From NCBI GenBank assembly GCA_009784845.1, contig WQXK01000032.1, positions 1 through 9,730 of the forward strand: DNA of 9,730 bases. Reading direction: 5' to 3'. Each line of letters starts with the position of its first letter. Positions within the stretch are counted from its first letter, which is position 1. This document shows positions 6,271 to 9,730 of this stretch, piece by piece. This DNA is from Dehalococcoidia bacterium. GTDB taxonomy: Bacteria > Chloroflexota > Dehalococcoidia > Dehalococcoidales > UBA1222. The translations under genes and the position numbers were made by a program. The notes under the pieces are model-generated. The model saw nothing but the letters and a program-made list of their open reading frames with translations. It was not told where the DNA came from and searched no databases.

Positions 6271-6420
6271 AATCGGTAGGTTAGGCTACCGCTGAGATAA
6301 GGGTTGCTGCCGCGGAATAGTGGAGACACTATGAGAAGGTAGGATAGTCCGCGTCGAATCCAAGGCGCGGAATAATGCAACTTCATCGCCCGGCGAGGCT
6401 AAAGCTTGTACGGTGGCAGA
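6271..6420 (+). promoter_or_regulatory. M-box (ykoK leader) Mg2+ riboswitch aptamer
   Basis: The leader carries the conserved M-box blocks in order: AGGTTAGGCTACC (6278-6290; compare AGGTGAGGCTCCT in Bacillus subtilis ykoK), GAGATA then TTGCTGCC (6294-6310), AATGCAACT (6373-6381) and GGCTAAAGCTTGTAC (6397-6411; compare TGCTAAAGCTCTAC). The first block forms a perfect hairpin, CGGTAG (6274-6279) with CTACCG (6286-6291), loop GTTAGG. CTGCCGC near 6307 can pair with GTGGCAG near 6413 to close the domain. M-boxes bind Mg2+ and lower expression of Mg2+ transporters when it is plentiful. Here the aptamer precedes an intrinsic terminator and mgtA, which fits a transcriptional OFF switch. The boundaries are approximate because they come from reading conserved segments, not from a covariance model. 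Confidence 0.88.
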
Positions 6421-6438
6421 TGCTCTCATGAAGCTTGG

Positions 6439-6471
6439 CTCTGTTGTCGTATGTGGCAACAGAGTTTTTTT
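6439..6471 (+). terminator. Riboswitch-controlled intrinsic terminator
   Basis: CTCTGTTG (6439-6446) pairs with CAACAGAG (6457-6464) in an 8-bp perfect stem with a 10-nt loop, followed at once by seven T (6465-6471). It lies about 20 nt after the aptamer and 158 nt before mgtA. An AAGCTT at 6402-6407, inside the aptamer, can pair with AAGCTT at 6431-6436 directly before the terminator stem. This suggests how Mg2+-dependent folding could be linked to termination. Confidence 0.88.
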
Positions 6472-6499
6472 ATTTATTTTGAAAAAAGGAGGCGAGTGT

Positions 6500-6595
6500 A
6501 TGGACCCCGATGGCAGTAGTAGATGGTTCGACAATGGCGATAGGTTGTCGGGCGGCGTAACTCGTATTCTCGTCTCTGTATTATCTGTCCAATAA
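6500..6595 (+). CDS. Upstream ORF / candidate leader peptide of mgtA
   Basis: A 31-residue ORF lies entirely between the riboswitch terminator and mgtA. It starts MDPDGSSRWFDNG and ends with a hydrophobic stretch (TRILVSVLSVQ). The ribosome site AAAGGAGG (6485-6492), 7 nt before ATG, is as good as any in the window, so translation is likely once RNA polymerase passes the terminator. The stop is 33 nt before the mgtA GTG. The Met-Asp-Pro-Asp start recalls MgtL of Salmonella (MDPEPTPLP...) and E. coli (MEPDPTPLP...), whose acidic/proline N-termini make ribosomes fall apart at low Mg2+ and so control mgtA. Apart from those first residues there is no similarity. A regulatory leader is therefore an inference; a small functional protein is the alternative. 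In-frame ATG codons upstream (for example 6413) lie inside the riboswitch and have no ribosome site. Confidence 0.68.
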   Translation: MDPDGSSRWFDNGDRLSGGVTRILVSVLSVQ

Positions 6596-6600
6596 ACCTG

Positions 6601-6621
6601 CGCCTCAATTAAAAAGGAGGC
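6601..6621 (+). promoter_or_regulatory. Possible anti-Shine-Dalgarno hairpin before mgtA
   Basis: GCCTC (6602-6606) can pair with GAGGC (6617-6621), which overlaps the mgtA ribosome site AAAGGAGG (6613-6620). The loop is 10 nt. The extended segment CGCCTC (6601-6606) is also exactly complementary to GAGGCG (6489-6494) at the ribosome site of the upstream ORF, so the two pairings exclude each other. The left arm begins 6 nt after the upstream ORF's stop codon, so a ribosome finishing there would disrupt it. The stem is short and this reading is speculative. Confidence 0.35.
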
Positions 6622-6628
6622 AAACCCA

Positions 6629-9343
6629 GTGAAAAAGAATACCCACATCATAACTATCACGCGTGCAGACAGGGCAAAAAAACGCCTTCTGAATGCAGCA
6701 ACCAAATCGTATGAAACGCTCCTCATTCAGTACGATAACAGCTTTGAAGGCTACGATACGGACAAAGTTGATGAAATGCGTGACCAATATGGGGCAAACG
6801 TCATCACCAAGCAGAAAAAGGTATCTATTTTTCGCCGGCTGTGGAATGCCTTCATAAATCCGTTCACTGTCGTTTTGTTCGTTCTGGCAGGGCTGTCTTT
6901 TGCAACGGACGTCATTGCTGCAGCACCGGGCGAAAAAGACCCTACCGCCGTTATCATCGTTTTGACGATGGTATTTATCAGCGGAATGTTGCGTTTTGTC
7001 CAAGAACTTCGTAGCAGCAGCGCGGCAGCAAGACTGGGTGAAATGGTAGAAACTACCGTTGCCGTCACGCGCCTCTATGAAACGGATGCTTCTGACGAAC
7101 CTCTTTCCGAGAAAAGAGAAATCCCCCTTGATGAGGTTGTCGTCGGCGACGTTATTCATTTGGCAGCCGGCGACATTATTCCGGCTGACCTGCGCATTTT
7201 ACAGGCGAAAGATTTGTTTGTTAGCCAATCGTCACTAACGGGCGAGAGTGAGCCTGTGGAAAAATTCGGCACAGCGATTTATGGGAAACCAACCAATCCG
7301 CTTGATCTGAACAATCTTGCCTTCATGGGTAGCACAGTCATCTCAGGCTCGGCACAGGCACTTGCTTTGGCTGTCGGCGACGATACCATACTTGGCGGTA
7401 TCGCGGGACAGCTGCGCGGAAAAACGCCCCCGACCAGCTTTGAGAAAGGGGTCAACTCCGTCTCCTGGGTGCTGATACGTTTTATGCTTGTAATGGTGCC
7501 TGTGGTGCTTTTCGTCAATGGGTTCACAAAAGGCGACTGGCTTCAGGCGTTTCTCTTTGCGCTATCTGTGGCAGTCGGGCTTACACCGGAAATGCTGCCC
7601 ATGATTGTATCCGCAAACCTTGCCAAAGGTGCGGCATCAATGTCCAAAAAGAAGGTTATCGTTAAGGAAATCAATGCCATACAAAACTTCGGCGCCATGG
7701 ATGTCCTATGCACCGACAAGACAGGCACGCTCACACAAGACAAAATCATTCTGGAATACCACCTCGACATACACGGCAACAGCGACACAAGGGTGCTGCG
7801 TCACGCCTTTCTTAACAGCTATTACCAAACCGGACTAAAAAACCTTATGGATGTTTCCATCATCCAGCGGGCACGTGAAGAGAAAGTCATTGAGAACGAG
7901 AGTTCTTATGTAAAGCTTGACGAAATCCCGTTTGATTTCAGCCGGCGGCGCATGAGCGTCATTGTATCTGATAAAAATGGCAAAACGCAGATGATTACAA
8001 AAGGCGCTATCGAAGAGATGTTATCCATTGCCACGTTCGCCGAATACAAAGGTCACGTGGAACCTATAACCGATGCTCTAAGACATGAGATTATGGACAC
8101 CTGCAGCAAGTACAATAGCGACGGTTTGCGGGTTTTAGGCGTCGCGCAAAAGACGAACCCTTCCTCTTCCAAGGCATTTTCCGTCGCAGACGAAAGCGAT
8201 ATGGTGCTTATCGGATATCTTGCATTCCTTGACCCGCCGAAAGACAGCGCATCAGACGCAATCGCATCACTTCACGAATACGGCGTTAATATTAAGGTGT
8301 TAACCGGCGACAACGACTTCGTGACAAAAAGCGTGTGCAAGCAGGTCGGCCTTTCTGCTGACAAAATTCTGCTCGGCGCAGACGTTGCAAACATGGATGA
8401 TGCACAATTAAAACTCGCCGTAGAACAGGCGAATGTATTCGCTAAATTATCACCGCAGCAGAAAGCACAGATAGTAACTGTACTCCGTGAAAACGGCCAT
8501 ACGGTAGGCTATATGGGCGATGGTATAAACGATGCAGCCGCCATGCGGGCTGCGGATGTGGGCATTTCCGTCGATACCGCCGTTGACATCGCCAAAGAGT
8601 CCGCCAAGATGATTTTGACAGAAAAAGATTTGATGGTACTGAAAAACGGTGTCATCGAAGGGCGTAAGATTTACGCCAATATCATCAAGTACATCAAAAT
8701 GACAGCCAGCTCCAACTTTGGAAATATGTTTTCTGTTCTCATAGCAAGCGCCTTTTTGCCGTTTTTGCCAATGCTGCCAATACAACTGCTGTTGCTAAAC
8801 CTGATTTACGACATATCATGCATTGCCATTCCGTGGGATAACGTAGACAAGGAGTTCTTAGCTGTTCCGCGCAAATGGGATGCCTCCAGCATCGGCAAGT
8901 TTATGACATGGATTGGGCCGACAAGTTCTGTGTTCGATGTTACGACATACCTGCTGATGTTCTTTATCATTTGCCCTGCCATGTGCGGCGGATTGATGTA
9001 TAACGAGATTACCGATCCGACAACGCAAATTACTTTCATTGCATTGTTCCAAGCCGGCTGGTTTGTGGAGTCTATGTGGAGCCAAACCCTCGTTATTCAC
9101 ATGATACGCACGCCAAAGGTACCATTTATCCAAAGCCGTGCCTCATTACCTGTTGTGTTGCTGACTTTTTCAGGCATCGCAGTGCTCACGGCCATACCAT
9201 TCACGTCCTTCGGCAAAGCCATTGGGCTCACCGCTTTGCCTCCGGTATACTTCGCATGGCTGGCGCTGACGATTGTGCTTTATATGGCCTTGGCAACCCT
9301 GTTCAAGACTATTTTTGTACGGCGATATGGGGGGTTGTTGTAA
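6629..9343 (+). CDS. mgtA: Magnesium-translocating P-type ATPase MgtA (P3B family)
   Basis: A 904-residue inner-membrane pump (E. coli MgtA has 898) that imports Mg2+ at the cost of ATP. Actuator motif TGES is at 204-207, the phosphorylated aspartate is D363 in DKTGTLT, the nucleotide-binding KGA is at 458-460, TGD at 559-561 and the hinge GDGIND at 630-635. Membrane helices are visible near 76-97, 105-124, 277-296 and 307-332. The last carries the ion-path motif PEMLP (320-324). A C-terminal bundle after about 690 includes the MgtA-type segment [11 protein letters not shown], then [14 protein letters not shown]. The N-terminus ([18 protein letters not shown]) is a basic cytoplasmic extension. 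Translation starts at GTG, chosen because AAAGGAGG (6613-6620) lies 8 nt upstream. Expression is set by the M-box riboswitch and terminator and perhaps by the 31-codon upstream ORF. All key residues are present, so the pump should be active. Confidence 0.96.
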   Translation: MKKNTHIITITRADRAKKRLLNAATKSYETLLIQYDNSFEGYDTDKVDEMRDQYGANVITKQKKVSIFRRLWNAFINPFTVVLFVLAGLSFATDVIAAAPGEKDPTAVIIVLTMVFISGMLRFVQELRSSSAAARLGEMVETTVAVTRLYETDASDEPLSEKREIPLDEVVVGDVIHLAAGDIIPADLRILQAKDLFVSQSSLTGESEPVEKFGTAIYGKPTNPLDLNNLAFMGSTVISGSAQALALAVGDDTILGGIAGQLRGKTPPTSFEKGVNSVSWVLIRFMLVMVPVVLFVNGFTKGDWLQAFLFALSVAVGLTPEMLPMIVSANLAKGAASMSKKKVIVKEINAIQNFGAMDVLCTDKTGTLTQDKIILEYHLDIHGNSDTRVLRHAFLNSYYQTGLKNLMDVSIIQRAREEKVIENESSYVKLDEIPFDFSRRRMSVIVSDKNGKTQMITKGAIEEMLSIATFAEYKGHVEPITDALRHEIMDTCSKYNSDGLRVLGVAQKTNPSSSKAFSVADESDMVLIGYLAFLDPPKDSASDAIASLHEYGVNIKVLTGDNDFVTKSVCKQVGLSADKILLGADVANMDDAQLKLAVEQANVFAKLSPQQKAQIVTVLRENGHTVGYMGDGINDAAAMRAADVGISVDTAVDIAKESAKMILTEKDLMVLKNGVIEGRKIYANIIKYIKMTASSNFGNMFSVLIASAFLPFLPMLPIQLLLLNLIYDISCIAIPWDNVDKEFLAVPRKWDASSIGKFMTWIGPTSSVFDVTTYLLMFFIICPAMCGGLMYNEITDPTTQITFIALFQAGWFVESMWSQTLVIHMIRTPKVPFIQSRASLPVVLLTFSGIAVLTAIPFTSFGKAIGLTALPPVYFAWLALTIVLYMALATLFKTIFVRRYGGLL

Positions 9344-9376
9344 AGGATAACAAAGCGCTGAAATTGTCGGTGGATA

Positions 9377-9685
9377 TCAAGAGGGTCGGAGCGTGCGCGC
9401 TCCGACCCTCTTTGTTTGATGACTGTATACTGGCAGGTTATTTTTTCTGCCGCCAAAAAGGAGCCTGAAAAGGAATATAATTAGACATGCGCCGCCAATA
9501 GCGACTAAGAAGCCAAGAACGCTAAACGTAGTAACATCAGCGAAGAAGCTGACAATCCAGCCGCCAAGTAAAGCACCGGCGATGCCCAAGATAAGGTTAC
9601 GGATAAAGGTGACCTTGCCCCCGATCATTGCACCAATTTCAAAGTTAGTAATAGCATAAACTAAATTTGAAAGAGGTGATAACAA
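9377..9685 (-). pseudogene. Decayed GlsB/YeaQ-type small membrane protein gene
   Basis: The frame contains the core of the GlsB/YeaQ/YmgE (transglycosylase-associated) family: NLILGIAGALLGGWIVSFF, then FSVLGFLVAIGGA and a basic end (FRLLFGGRK). Members normally have three membrane helices and about 80-90 residues. Here the first helix is missing: before GGKVTF the sequence no longer resembles the family, the only in-frame starts are TTG at 9685 or ATG at 9631, and neither has a ribosome site. The sequence just upstream is the start of a transposase gene on the other strand, so an insertion probably removed the N-terminus. At the other end the frame reads past GGRK for 20 further residues, through the mgtA terminator hairpin. 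One extra A in the A6 run (9441-9446, T on the plus strand) would restore TAA right after GGRKK. The family assignment is fairly secure; non-function is inferred. Confidence 0.6.
9379..9413 (+). terminator. Intrinsic terminator of mgtA
   Basis: A perfect 15-bp stem (9379-9393 with 9398-9412, core GAGGGTCGGAGCG) with a TGCG loop lies 35 bp after the mgtA stop and is followed by a T-rich stretch (TTTGTTTG). The minus strand has no comparable T-run, so it mainly serves mgtA. It overlaps the read-through end of the decayed membrane protein gene. Confidence 0.88.
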
Positions 9686-9730
9686 TGTCGAGGAAAAACT
9701 ACACAGCGGAGCAGATTATCGTGATTCTGC
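9640..9730 (+). mobile_element. Left end of an insertion sequence (boundary uncertain)
   Basis: The transposase start at 9685 and the abrupt loss of family similarity in the opposing membrane protein gene around 9630-9650 place an element boundary between about 9635 and 9680. I cannot identify a terminal inverted repeat or target duplication because the other end is outside the window. Confidence 0.45.
9685..9730 (+). CDS. Transposase N-terminus, IS3/IS911-type OrfA (partial)
   Basis: ATG at 9685 follows AAGAGGTGAT (9671-9680), close to the ideal ribosome site. Only 15 residues are visible (MSRKNYTAEQIIVIL) before the window ends. The pattern of basic start, Y-T/S-x-E-Q-I-I and hydrophobic end is that of the helix-turn-helix N-terminus of IS3-family OrfA transposases, which bind the element ends. 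With so few residues the family call is tentative, and the rest of the gene lies outside the window. Confidence 0.6.
   Translation, partial: MSRKNYTAEQIIVIL

Noticed and set aside
6271..6420. Other riboswitch classes (yybP-ykoY Mn2+, cobalamin, NiCo)
   Set aside because: The ordered blocks match M-box and not the conserved segments of those classes. The downstream gene is an Mg2+ pump, not an Mn2+, cobalt or vitamin transporter.
6413..6499. N-terminal extension of the mgtA upstream ORF to ATG at 6413
   Set aside because: It would translate the riboswitch and terminator stem and has no ribosome site, whereas ATG at 6500 has an excellent one.
6605..7159. Minus-strand ORF of 184 codons at the 5' end of mgtA
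   Set aside because: Antisense to mgtA, with no independent evidence.
9076..9468. Plus-strand ORF of 130 codons at the 3' end of mgtA
   Set aside because: Out-of-frame shadow of mgtA that reads through the mgtA terminator.

Overview
The window reads as a bacterial chromosome segment of roughly balanced GC, probably from an anaerobe of the Chloroflexota (Dehalococcoidia-like). This is an inference, resting mainly on the FtsZ sequence, which resembles my memory of Dehalococcoides FtsZ (for example the stretch ALAVTEAPIRIQLGE and the block around NLDFADV). It also fits the fact that ftsA-ftsZ here has no ftsQ or mur genes beside it. No database search was run, so a Firmicute-like origin for parts of the window, especially the magnesium transporter cassette, stays open.

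Layout. Positions 1-1626 (minus strand) are one uninterrupted reading frame that runs off the left edge. It encodes at least 542 residues of a very alanine-rich, charged, presumably coiled-coil protein with 47-residue tandem repeats at the edge. A 190-bp intergenic region (1627-1816) holds its ribosome site, a promoter candidate and a 20-bp palindrome. Next on the minus strand is a DUF5343-type gene (1817-2503) that looks leaderless. It is divergent from a short unknown gene (2679-2891, plus), which precedes ftsA (2971-4179) and ftsZ (4227-5378). A strong hairpin without a U-tract follows ftsZ, then a flavin-reductase-like gene (5589-6179).

From 6234 to about 9413 there is a self-contained magnesium-transport unit: a sigma70-type promoter, an M-box (Mg2+-sensing) riboswitch, an intrinsic terminator, a 31-codon upstream ORF with a perfect Shine-Dalgarno sequence, mgtA (P-type Mg2+ ATPase, GTG start) and a 15-bp terminator hairpin. 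The upstream ORF begins Met-Asp-Pro-Asp. This recalls the enterobacterial MgtL leader peptides, whose acidic/proline N-termini destabilise ribosomes at low Mg2+, so the unit may sense Mg2+ at both the transcriptional and translational level.

The right edge carries a decayed GlsB/YeaQ-type membrane protein gene on the minus strand. Its N-terminus appears to be lost next to the start of a transposase gene of IS3-type character (from 9685, plus). Its C-terminus reads through the mgtA terminator, apparently because of a one-base loss in an A6 run.

The most interesting items are the combined riboswitch/leader-peptide control of mgtA, the giant alanine-rich repeat protein close to a division operon, the unusual C-terminus of FtsZ, and the probably leaderless DUF5343 gene.
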